15,766 nucleotides of DNA, taken from the NCBI GenBank assembly GCA_009777135.1, contig WRMM01000015.1:1-15766 (forward strand). Direction: 5' to 3'. This document shows positions 1 through 7,465 of the stretch, in pieces; positions within the stretch are counted from its first letter, which is position 1, and the number at the start of each line of letters is the position of its first letter. Below the pieces are notes generated by a model. The model had not been told where the DNA came from and ran no database searches. It saw only the letters and a program-made list of their open reading frames with translations. The translations under genes were made by a program, and so were the position numbers. The stretch comes from Candidatus Fibrimonadales bacterium (GTDB taxonomy: Bacteria; Fibrobacterota; Fibrobacteria; Fibrobacterales; Fibrobacteraceae).

Positions 1-1257
1 TCGGCTGCTGCTATTCCAAGCATTGAAAAGGTATTGAAGGCAGGCGACGAAATTATGGTGCAGGTTATCAAGGAACCTATAAACACCAAGGGTGCCAGGC
101 TCACAACGCATTTGAGTTTTGCGGAGCGTTTTTTGGTTTGCATGCCTAATTCAAACTTTATAGGCATATCAAAAAAAGAACGCGATTTTAACAAGCGCAA
201 AGTTTTCAAAAACCTTGTTCGCCAGCATAAAGCCCCTGATGTGGGCTACATTGTGAGGACCCAGGCTCTGTTTGAATCTGAAAACGAAATTGTTAAGCAA
301 ATGCGCAAGCTAGAAGAGAAGTGGGAAATAACAAAAAATAATTTTGTGGAATTTCCATCCGAAAGCTGCATTTACAAGGAATCAAATTCTGTTGAGCAGT
401 CCATAAGGGAATATTTCAACGAGTTTACGGAATTTGTTTATGTTGACGATGAAAATGAATACCAGAATATTCGCGAATATTTAGGCGGCGCTAACCCTGA
501 AAATCTGCAAAAAATTAAATTGTGGAAGGGTAGGGAGAGCCTTTTTGAATCTTTTGGCGTGGAAGATGATTATGAAAAGTCTCTTTCAACAAAGGTTTAT
601 TTGCCGCGCGGCGCATATTTGGTTATTGAGCAGACGGAAGCTTTGATGTCTATAGATGTGAATACGGGTTCCAGAGTGCAGGGCAATAACCAGGGCAGGG
701 TATTTTTGGAAACGAATTTGGATGCAGCCAGAGAAATTGCAAAGCAGCTTCGCTTGCGCGATGTTGGCGGTTTGGTGGTTATAGACTTTATTGACATGGA
801 AAGCGATGAAGATAAAAACGCCGTTGTTGATGAGTTTAGAAAAGCCATTCGCTTTGACAGAACTCCGCTGAATTTTTCCGCAATTTCGCAGTTCGGTTTA
901 ATGGAAGTCAGCCGCAAAAGAGTGCGAGCCAATTTGGCTAGCGAAAAGCACAGCAACTGCCCAATGTGCGCAGGCTCCGGCATTGTGTACAGCATGGAAG
1001 CAACGCTTTCTTTGATAGACCGCTATCTTGCGCGCATTGCCAAAAAAAGCAAAATGAGAAACGTTCAGCTTGTTGTGGCTCCATCTCTAGCCAAACTTTT
1101 GAGCGATGACTACGGCCGCATGTTCCACTACCTTGAGCACAAACACTCATTGAGCATAGAACTAATGGAAGCCGAAGACCACGCTTCTCACCAATTCTCT
1201 TTTTTCAACCCCGAAACAGAGGAAGACATAACGGAAAAATTCGCTTTTTATAATTGA
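1..1257 (+). CDS. rng: Ribonuclease G/E family endoribonuclease, 5' end outside the window
   Basis: A single-strand-specific endoribonuclease of the RNase E/G family, which acts in rRNA maturation and mRNA decay in the cytoplasm. The reading frame is open from base 1, so the gene starts upstream; the TTG at 34 is not a credible start because the end of the S1 RNA-binding domain (QVIKEPINTKGARLT, bases 61-105) runs across it. The catalytic core carries SIDVNTG (from 649) and VIDFIDM (from 778), whose aspartates bind the catalytic metal in this family. The Zn-link motif CPMCAGSG starts at 958; two such motifs tie RNase E/G subunits together. Only about 95 residues follow the Zn-link and there is no long disordered scaffold, so this is an RNase G type rather than a full RNase E. 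The stop is TGA at 1255. Identification is firm; choosing rng over rne rests on the short C-terminus. Confidence 0.93.
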   Translation, partial: SAAAIPSIEKVLKAGDEIMVQVIKEPINTKGARLTTHLSFAERFLVCMPNSNFIGISKKERDFNKRKVFKNLVRQHKAPDVGYIVRTQALFESENEIVKQMRKLEEKWEITKNNFVEFPSESCIYKESNSVEQSIREYFNEFTEFVYVDDENEYQNIREYLGGANPENLQKIKLWKGRESLFESFGVEDDYEKSLSTKVYLPRGAYLVIEQTEALMSIDVNTGSRVQGNNQGRVFLETNLDAAREIAKQLRLRDVGGLVVIDFIDMESDEDKNAVVDEFRKAIRFDRTPLNFSAISQFGLMEVSRKRVRANLASEKHSNCPMCAGSGIVYSMEATLSLIDRYLARIAKKSKMRNVQLVVAPSLAKLLSDDYGRMFHYLEHKHSLSIELMEAEDHASHQFSFFNPETEEDITEKFAFYN

Positions 1258-1281
1258 GAGTTGGAATGCAGATTTATATTT

Positions 1282-1444
<163 letters not shown>

Positions 1445-1457
1445 AAAAAACAAGTGT

Positions 1458-2099
1458 ATGAACAAAAGCGAAATAACGTGGTTTAGCGGTTGGGCTAGTG
1501 ATGTTTCTGTTTGGGAAGATGAGATTTATGAGCGTTTTCCCAATTTTAGCCATAGGTTTGTGGATTATTTTGATTTGATTTCTTATGATGAAATAATTCC
1601 AAAGTCTGGGATTGCAATTGGCTGGAGCATGGGAACTCTTGCGCTTTTGCAGAATTTAGACAAAAAGCCATTGGAGCAGAAATGGATTTTGGTTTGCCCT
1701 ATTGCGGATTTTTGCGCAGAGGGATGCTGGTCCTTATCTGCGGTTAGAGCCACTCGGCAGGGGATTTTGCAGAATACAAAACAGACTTTGATGTCTTTTT
1801 CTGCTATGATGGGCGATGTTCAAAAAGAAGAAAGAGAAAAATGGGTAGAAAATGCCATGCGATATTCTCCAAAGCAGCTGGCGCAGGGCCTTGATTATCT
1901 AATGCAGAAAAAAGTGGATTTAACGCTTAAAGAAACAAAAAATATAGAACTGATTTTCGGCGAAAAAGACAAAATTGTTCCACTTGCGCAAAAAAAGCTG
2001 TTTCCAGAGAGTATCTCTGCGAAAGTTTGCGAGAATTTGGGGCATTGGCTGCTGGATTATGCGCGCACCGCGCCCTTGTCTGCGCTTGTGGCTAGTTAA
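1458..2099 (+). CDS. Alpha/beta hydrolase, BioH/BioG-like
   Basis: A small (213 aa) cytoplasmic alpha/beta hydrolase with no signal peptide. The catalytic triad can be placed: nucleophile Ser57 in the elbow GWSMG (55-59), acid Asp171 in FGEKDKIVP, and His196 in LGHWL. The N-terminal WFSGWASD is reminiscent of the FSGW-type openings of pimeloyl-ACP methyl ester esterases (BioG/BioH), which release pimeloyl-ACP for biotin synthesis. No other biotin gene is in the window, so that role is only a suggestion and a general esterase is equally possible. The ATG at 1458 lies just after the heptad cassette and has no clear Shine-Dalgarno sequence. The stop at 2097 is followed by the promoter of the next operon. 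Confidence 0.8.
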   Translation: MNKSEITWFSGWASDVSVWEDEIYERFPNFSHRFVDYFDLISYDEIIPKSGIAIGWSMGTLALLQNLDKKPLEQKWILVCPIADFCAEGCWSLSAVRATRQGILQNTKQTLMSFSAMMGDVQKEEREKWVENAMRYSPKQLAQGLDYLMQKKVDLTLKETKNIELIFGEKDKIVPLAQKKLFPESISAKVCENLGHWLLDYARTAPLSALVAS

Positions 2100-2118
2100 T
2101 TATTTCACCTTTCACCCC

Positions 2119-2147
2119 TTGACAACGCCCAAAAATTTTTCTATATT
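2119..2147 (+). promoter_or_regulatory. Sigma-70 type promoter of the TssF/TssG operon
   Basis: A perfect -35 box TTGACA (2119-2124) is separated by exactly 17 bases from TATATT (2142-2147), which has one mismatch to the -10 consensus. The start of transcription would be near 2154, giving a leader of about 50 bases that ends in a strong ribosome binding site, AAGGAGG (2191-2197), ahead of ATG 2204. This is the best promoter match in the window. Confidence 0.75.
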
Positions 2148-2203
2148 ATATACAGAACTTTGGGGAGCGCATTATTATATGATTAGCTAGCAAGGAGGCT
2201 ATT

Positions 2204-3007
2204 ATGCGTTTATTCGCTACTGTGCTTGTTGTTATTATATTCATGGCATCTTTTTCTCACGGGCGGAACTTGGCTTCCATCCGCAGGGATGCTTTTACTG
2301 TTGGGGTTAGCAAGGCAGATTCTGCTGCAGAGTACGATTTTATATCGGAAATTACGGCGAAAATGAAATTTTCGAGGTTTAGGCTTGTTGCTTTTGAAAA
2401 TGCGAATGCAGGGCAAAGGTTGCTCTTGGATGGCAAAATAGATGCCATAATTGCGAAAATAAATTATTCGCCACGCCTGGAAAATAATTTTTTGGTCTCG
2501 GACCCCTACGCCAAAACCGAAATAGCAGTTGCTGCTCTGGCAGAAAACAACGAAATTTGGACGCTGGCAAATTTGAACGAAAAAACGCTAACCTTTCTCC
2601 CAAAAGACGTGTCTAGCGAACAAATTCAGGGCTTTTGGCAAAACTCAAAGCCAATAGCCGCTCAAAACCTAAGCGACGCCATAAAATTTCTGCAAAAAGG
2701 CGAAGCCGCAGCCATAATAGCAAATAAACAAACCTTGGAAGCAGAAAACTCCACGCTAAAAATATTCCCAAACAAACTAGCCGAAAACGACATAGTAGCC
2801 CTATTCGCCCCAAAATCCAAAACTCTGCAAGAAGAATTCAACAAAACCTTGAAAAAGATGGGCAATGAACAATTTACAATGAATAATGAAAAATCCAGCA
2901 AATCCTTAAATCCTGAGAATCTTGGTCCAGACAATAAAGTTAAAATTATGCGCTTAATTGATGAGCTAAAAAAAGAACTTGAACTTCTTCAAAAGGAGCT
3001 TAAATGA
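2204..3007 (+). CDS. Periplasmic substrate-binding-like protein with C-terminal coiled coil
   Basis: A 267 aa exported protein. Residues 1-20 form a signal peptide (hydrophobic VLVVIIFMASF ending SHG). The body resembles family 3 solute-binding proteins (PBP type 2 fold): it opens with FTVGVSK, has LLDGKIDAIIAKI with YSPRLE after it, then VSDPYAKTEIAVA, the usual order of the ligand-binding lobe. After the domain comes a linker partly encoded by 7-base repeats (2864-2891), then a charged helix (IDELKKELELLQKELK) likely to form a coiled coil at the extreme C-terminus, which transport proteins of this fold normally lack. No ABC permease or ATPase is nearby. Its stop overlaps the tssF start (ATGA), so it is translationally coupled to a T6SS baseplate gene. 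It may be a sensor or scaffold rather than a transporter component; that is inference. Confidence 0.75.
   Translation: MRLFATVLVVIIFMASFSHGRNLASIRRDAFTVGVSKADSAAEYDFISEITAKMKFSRFRLVAFENANAGQRLLLDGKIDAIIAKINYSPRLENNFLVSDPYAKTEIAVAALAENNEIWTLANLNEKTLTFLPKDVSSEQIQGFWQNSKPIAAQNLSDAIKFLQKGEAAAIIANKQTLEAENSTLKIFPNKLAENDIVALFAPKSKTLQEEFNKTLKKMGNEQFTMNNEKSSKSLNPENLGPDNKVKIMRLIDELKKELELLQKELK
2864..2891 (+). repeat. Four 7-base units inside the substrate-binding-like gene
   Basis: The units AATGAAC, AATTTAC, AATGAAT and AATGAAA follow one another without gaps. They encode the linker around NEQFTMNNEK between the folded domain and the C-terminal coiled coil. The period matches the other simple repeats in the window, which suggests that an intergenic type of repeat expanded within a tolerant linker. 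Confidence 0.65.
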
Positions 3008-4392
3008 ATGCTTTTTATGAACAGGAATTGAAAACTTTGCGGTCTTTGAAAAATGTTGAACTGAACTTTGAAACTGAGCAAATTTTATTTGGCGTTGCCG
3101 CTTTGACCGCAAGAATACGCAGAGAAATTGCGGAAACAGAAAATGAGATAGCCAGAGATTTTGTGGAGAGCATTGCTCCAGAAATGCTTTTGCCATTGCC
3201 AGCGCGTTCTTTGGCAGAGATTGTGCCTTCTCCGGCGGATAATTCGGCTAGGGAAATTCCAAGCGGCGCTTTGCTTAGCTCCAAGAGCAAAAAATATGGC
3301 GAAAAACCGTTTTTTTGGCGGGTAATTGGCACGCATAAATTAAATCCTTTGCAAAGAATTACTTCGGTCAAGGTTGTGGAATCGGAGGGTTTTGATTGCT
3401 TGGAGTTTGAAAGCAGCGGCGATGGGCCTTGGGTTATTTATATAAATGGCGAAAGCGAGTTTGCTTGGGCTTTGTGGCATTTATTGCTGGAACATGGAAA
3501 ACCGCATATTATAGCAAAACCGCAAAATCCTTGGGAATTGTGCAGGGACTTTTTTTGTTTTGAAGAGAAGTTTAGATATATTTACATGGAAAATTTGCCT
3601 AAGAGAATTAGATTTGCCAAGAAAATTCCAAAGAATGTGAGCGCAGAAAATTTTAAGCTTAACGTTTTGCCTGTGGAAAATGCTTTTGAGCAAAATTTGG
3701 AGCCTGTTCTTTTGGAAAACGGAGTTTTTGAAACTAAAATCTTTCCAAATGAAGAAAGGCAAACAATTTTGCATTTGAAAGAAGTTTTGGCCGGAAATAT
3801 GAAAAAGGCAAGTTTTAAGGAAGCTAAATTTCGCTATGATTCAAATGAGATTCGCTTTGCAAATTTGCCGCCAGAGGCAGATATGCTTTCCGTTTTGGCT
3901 GTTGTTTGCGATGGAATTTCTGCGGTTTTGGAGCAGGGCAGCGCTTTGCAGGCTAAGAATCCCGCTATGCAAATGTGCAAAATTAATTCTGTGATTGATG
4001 CTTTGCCTTTTTTGCCGCCTATTGTTGAACGAGAAAGGGAGTGGAAGATTTTGGGTTTGCTGCAGAAAAATTATTTGAGATTTTTTGAAGGCGATACGTT
4101 AAAAAATGCCCTTGAAATGCAGCTTTGGAATGCTCAGGGAAAGCGAAATTATTTGGTGCATGGCATTAAGAAAGTCTCTTTGGAAAGCAAAAACGCTGTG
4201 CACAAAGGCTGCCTTGTTCCAATGGCGAGCGTTAAAATAGTTTTTGATATTAACAGCCGTGAGTTTTCGGGGATTTTGCATGCGATGGGCGAGATGCTTT
4301 TTTATTTGTTCAAGAAAATTTTTATCTGCAATATGATGGTAGAATTGATTTTGCGTGTTGAGCCTTTTGGGATGGAGCTGAAATGGGAGTAA
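3004..4392 (+). CDS. tssF: Type VI secretion baseplate protein TssF (VasA/ImpG family), short divergent form
   Basis: TssF is part of the T6SS baseplate wedge with TssG, TssE and TssK; the baseplate docks on the membrane complex and starts tail tube and sheath assembly. The family features seen are the N-terminus MNAFYEQELKTLR, the segment FGVAALTARIRREI (about residues 29-42), the LLPLPARSLAEIVPS strand region (about 62-76) and the C-terminal block SREFSGILHAMGEMLFYLF, which matches the family's conserved end before a final beta-strand. At 462 aa it is clearly shorter than the roughly 580-620 aa of proteobacterial TssF, mainly in the middle. ATG 3004 overlaps the upstream stop, with AAGGAG at 2993-2998 as its ribosome binding site. 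The 3' end overlaps tssG by 10 bases. The assignment is from recognised motifs without an alignment. Confidence 0.72.
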   Translation: MNAFYEQELKTLRSLKNVELNFETEQILFGVAALTARIRREIAETENEIARDFVESIAPEMLLPLPARSLAEIVPSPADNSAREIPSGALLSSKSKKYGEKPFFWRVIGTHKLNPLQRITSVKVVESEGFDCLEFESSGDGPWVIYINGESEFAWALWHLLLEHGKPHIIAKPQNPWELCRDFFCFEEKFRYIYMENLPKRIRFAKKIPKNVSAENFKLNVLPVENAFEQNLEPVLLENGVFETKIFPNEERQTILHLKEVLAGNMKKASFKEAKFRYDSNEIRFANLPPEADMLSVLAVVCDGISAVLEQGSALQAKNPAMQMCKINSVIDALPFLPPIVEREREWKILGLLQKNYLRFFEGDTLKNALEMQLWNAQGKRNYLVHGIKKVSLESKNAVHKGCLVPMASVKIVFDINSREFSGILHAMGEMLFYLFKKIFICNMMVELILRVEPFGMELKWE

Positions 4393-5141
4393 AAAATTCT
4401 GTTTTTGAGTGGCTGCTCTCGTGGTTTTCAAATAAAAATGAAAGCAGAACGCTCCGCATAATCGGGAGCAATTCGCTGAAACATCCGAGCGGCGATATAG
4501 ATTTTGCGCGAGCGGAAAATGGCGAGGTTTTGCTTGCGTTAAATGAAATGAGTTTATGCGGAGCGGATTCCCCTTTGCCAGATTCTTTTTTGAGAGGAAT
4601 TAGAACAGAACGCGAAGATTCCGCAGCTTTAGCGGAGTTTTTAAATATGCTTCAGCATTACTTGGCAATGCTCAGATTTAATGCGATTTTGGAAAAAAGC
4701 AGTTTTTTGATGCATTGCTTGGGCAACGAAAAATGGCAAAATCGCTTTGCTCTGTATGATGAAAAATTTTCTCCGGAAAGTTTGAGGCGTTTTTTTGCAA
4801 AAATGTTCCCTGATTGCAAAGTTGAGGTTCATTGTTTTGAACCATTGAAAATTGAAAATCCCGCTCCGTTTTTCTTGGGCAAAAATTTGAGCGGAACAAA
4901 TCTTTTAGGAAAAACCTGCACAAGCCTAACTCGGGCAATGCGCGTTGATATTAGCGAAATGCCTTTGGAGCAAAGCATAGAATTGAAAAGGAAAAAAGAT
5001 TTTTTAAGCGTAAAATTTCCTTTCAAAATAAAGTTGAATTTCAAAAGCAAAGCCAATATATCTGGCAATAAAAAATTATCAGAAAACTTTTGGCTGGGAA
5101 ACAAAAACCATGAAGACTTCAAATGGGAGAAATGGCTATGA
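4383..5141 (+). CDS. tssG: Type VI secretion baseplate protein TssG (VasB/ImpH family), short form
   Basis: TssG partners TssF in the T6SS wedge. The recognisable core is EMSLCGADSPLPDSFLRG (about residues 55-72), matching the family's 'GL.G..gpLP..y' motif, followed by FLNMLQHYLAMLRF (about 86-99), matching 'FLd.f.hRl..L'. Its place immediately after tssF is the canonical order and supports the call. At 252 aa it is shorter than the usual 300-350 aa, and the C-terminal third is lysine-rich and less recognisable. The start overlaps tssF by 10 bases and the stop (TGA 5139-5141) overlaps the next start as ATGA, so the whole unit is translationally coupled. TssE, TssK and sheath genes are not adjacent. 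Confidence 0.68.
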   Translation: MGVKNSVFEWLLSWFSNKNESRTLRIIGSNSLKHPSGDIDFARAENGEVLLALNEMSLCGADSPLPDSFLRGIRTEREDSAALAEFLNMLQHYLAMLRFNAILEKSSFLMHCLGNEKWQNRFALYDEKFSPESLRRFFAKMFPDCKVEVHCFEPLKIENPAPFFLGKNLSGTNLLGKTCTSLTRAMRVDISEMPLEQSIELKRKKDFLSVKFPFKIKLNFKSKANISGNKKLSENFWLGNKNHEDFKWEKWL

Positions 5142-5722
5142 AAACTATCGGGAAAATCTTGATAATCGGGGTTATCGGGGTTCAGACAAATTGCATGCAG
5201 TTGGAATATATAGAAGTTCCCGATGAGAGTTATGCGCAAGAATTGAATTCTTCAAGTTCGGAAGCGGAAGAACTCAATTCTTCAAGTTCTTCCAGCTTGG
5301 AAAGCGTAAAGCTGCAGATGGGGCAGCATATTGTTCATAAGGGCGTGAGTTATTATGAAGCAATTATTTTATGCAACAAAATGTCTCTTGAAGAGGGCTT
5401 GGATACGCTTTATCGCTATGATAAGCCTATATTTGCGGAGGGTTCTCTTTTTTGGCTGCCAAATTTGCAGGTTTTGGAAAATCGCTCTGGTTATAGATTG
5501 CCAACCAAGGAGGAGTGGATTTTGGCTTATGAGAATGGCGAAATAGATATTGAGGAAAATGTTGGCGAGTGGCTTTATGGGGATGTAAATTCTCAGTATA
5601 GCGTTTTTGAACTCGCTCCGAATTTTCTAAGAGCGGTTGGTTTGTACATGGAAAGAGAAGGATATCCGGTTTATGGGATGAGAGTGGTTTTTGTTCTAAA
5701 TTGCCTGCCCAACTATGAATAA
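5138..5722 (+). CDS. Serine-linker lipoprotein with small FGE/SUMF-like domain
   Basis: A 194 aa predicted lipoprotein. ATG 5138 is chosen over the in-frame ATGs at 5123 and 5132 because GGGAG (5125-5129) lies 8 bases upstream and it forms an ATGA overlap with tssG. Residues 1-18 are a hydrophobic signal and Cys19 (VQTNC) is a plausible but imperfect lipobox. A linker with two ELNSSSS units follows, a style typical of Fibrobacter surface proteins. The domain (about 60-190) has YYEAIILCNKMSLEEGL, GYRLPTKEEWILAY, NVGEWLYG and GMRVVF, in the order of formylglycine-generating-enzyme-like folds, but is much shorter than catalytic FGEs, so a binding role is more likely. The T6SS accessory protein TagR also has an FGE-like fold, which would fit this operon. 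The last 27 bases overlap the end of the opposite-strand gene. Confidence 0.75.
   Translation: MKTIGKILIIGVIGVQTNCMQLEYIEVPDESYAQELNSSSSEAEELNSSSSSSLESVKLQMGQHIVHKGVSYYEAIILCNKMSLEEGLDTLYRYDKPIFAEGSLFWLPNLQVLENRSGYRLPTKEEWILAYENGEIDIEENVGEWLYGDVNSQYSVFELAPNFLRAVGLYMEREGYPVYGMRVVFVLNCLPNYE
5246..5289 (+). repeat. Imperfect 30-base tandem duplication encoding the serine linker
   Basis: AATTCTTCAAGTTC occurs at 5246-5259 and again at 5276-5289, exactly 30 bases (10 codons) apart. The duplicated unit encodes ELNSSSS followed by a short acidic or serine tail. It lengthens the linker between the lipid anchor and the FGE-like domain without changing the frame. Confidence 0.7.
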
Positions 5723-7453
5723 GAATGATAGAATGGAAAATATCAACATGCTTAAATACGCTCCGAAACGCAAACGTGAATTTTGTAAAGCGTTAGCTCC
5801 GTTAATCGCAAAAAATAGCATTGGGACAAGAATCGGCGCAATATAACGAAAATCTTGCAATGGACTTGCGGAATAATAAGCTCTCGTAAAAATTAGACTT
5901 GCTATTAAGGCAACAAAAAACAGCAAACTTGGCAAATTTTGCATTTTTGTATTTAAGATTCCATAAAAAATCAACAAAAAGAAAGTTAAATTCAAGACAT
6001 TTAAGGCACTAGCAAGAGTATTTCCAAAATTAGAATTCCATACTCTGTATTCCCCAAAGAGAGTGGATTTCATAAAGAAATTCCAAAAATATTGTCGGCC
6101 GCCACTATTGCTTCTAGTGTTGGTATATGGTTCCATTAAGTAATCTTTCATATCAAAATAAATAAAACTGCCTAAATGAGTTTTAATATACAACTCGGAA
6201 GGCAAATCTCGCACACTCACTAAAGTTGGCGTTTCATTGCGAGAAAAATCAGCAATAATTCTATGCTGAGAAATAGATATGGAAAAAATAGTAATGATAA
6301 AAATTAAAACTATCATTTTAAACTGTGGCAGCCTTTCGAAGTAAAATATGCAGCACACAAAAACAGCAAATAGAACTCCCAAAATAACGAAGCCTGTAGA
6401 TTTAAAAATAATAGCAATTCCAGCTCCTAAAAATGCTAATAGCAAATGCTTGTTTTTTCGCTTATTCCACCACATTTGAGTAAATAACATGCACATTAAA
6501 GCACCAAAATAAAATGGCACATCGTTTCCTATTCTAGGTGCAGTTATAACAAAACCAGGCCAAAGCACAAAGAGCAGACTAGAAAGCATGGCAAATCTGC
6601 TGCCATTAAAAAGCCTGTATAAAAGAGCAACTCCAAAAGCAAGAGAAGCAAAAGAAAAAAGCATTGAAATTTGTTGCAAGGCACGAAACGAGTGGTATGG
6701 ATTTACCTTATCAAAAAAGCTTTTAATTCCTGCGCTCATTAAATAATACAAGGGAGGATGGTTGCAACTCCAACATTCATCGGTTTTGGGAATTTGCTTA
6801 TTTTCAATTATCATGTTTGTGTATATTGAATGTCCCCAGCTCATATCATAAACTCTTTCTGTTGGACCCGTATAAGAAAAATAAATCAATCTTATGCTTA
6901 TTCCTAAAAGGACGAAAAAAGTTGCGAAAAAGCCAAATTTTAATTTTTTCAAAATTAAAGCAAAAGAAAGCAGAAAAAGCAAAACAAAAATATAGTGCAT
7001 AAAAGAAAGAGAAGCAAAGCCGCTATGAGCAGTTTCAATATGCAATCCGCCCAAGCCACCGCCAGAATTTATTATACGAAGCTCAAATTGATTTAAACCA
7101 CTTTGAACATATTTTGAAAAATCGAAATACGCTCCATTTCCATAATCGCAAAGTCCCTTGATGCCATCAAGTGGAATTTTTTTTCCGTTAACCCAAATTT
7201 CTTGTATGCAGTCGTCTGGAATTATATTAAATTTTGCTAATTTGTTATTTTTAACTGATAAATTGAAAGATACAAGAAGCGTTTCATTATGCTTCATATC
7301 AATTGAATATGGCAATTTTATATTTTCCGTGCCATTATTTCTTGTAGCTTTTACATCTGATATTTCCAAACGAAAAGAAATAACAAGATACGTAGCTAAA
7401 AGAAGTGGCAACAAATAAAATAAAGGTTCATGCAAGATTTTTTTAATTTTCAC
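5696..7453 (-). CDS. Polytopic GT-C glycosyltransferase (GT39/ArnT-like) with extracytoplasmic beta-rich insert
   Basis: A 585 aa integral membrane enzyme expected to transfer a sugar from a polyprenyl-phosphate carrier on the outer face of the inner membrane. TM1 is about residues 10-27. Residues 30-150 form a beta-rich extracytoplasmic domain with PDDCIQEIWVNGKKI and CDYGNGAYFDFS, whose Cys82 and Cys102 may form a disulfide. The GT-C core follows: RVYDMSWGH (199-208) with the acidic residue expected near the first loop, then WSCNHPPLYY (228-237), RIGNDVP, and a late RYIAPIL loop, with about ten further hydrophobic segments. The start is a GTG (7453-7451) preceded by AGGGAG, 12 bases after the stop of its paralogue. 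The two share the same cysteine positions and core motifs. Sugar and acceptor are unknown. Confidence 0.8.
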   Translation of the reverse strand: MKIKKILHEPLFYLLPLLLATYLVISFRLEISDVKATRNNGTENIKLPYSIDMKHNETLLVSFNLSVKNNKLAKFNIIPDDCIQEIWVNGKKIPLDGIKGLCDYGNGAYFDFSKYVQSGLNQFELRIINSGGGLGGLHIETAHSGFASLSFMHYIFVLLFLLSFALILKKLKFGFFATFFVLLGISIRLIYFSYTGPTERVYDMSWGHSIYTNMIIENKQIPKTDECWSCNHPPLYYLMSAGIKSFFDKVNPYHSFRALQQISMLFSFASLAFGVALLYRLFNGSRFAMLSSLLFVLWPGFVITAPRIGNDVPFYFGALMCMLFTQMWWNKRKNKHLLLAFLGAGIAIIFKSTGFVILGVLFAVFVCCIFYFERLPQFKMIVLIFIITIFSISISQHRIIADFSRNETPTLVSVRDLPSELYIKTHLGSFIYFDMKDYLMEPYTNTRSNSGGRQYFWNFFMKSTLFGEYRVWNSNFGNTLASALNVLNLTFFLLIFYGILNTKMQNLPSLLFFVALIASLIFTRAYYSASPLQDFRYIAPILVPMLFFAINGANALQNSRLRFGAYLSMLIFSILSFLFIVGQAI

Positions 7454-7465
7454 TTCTAAAACTCC

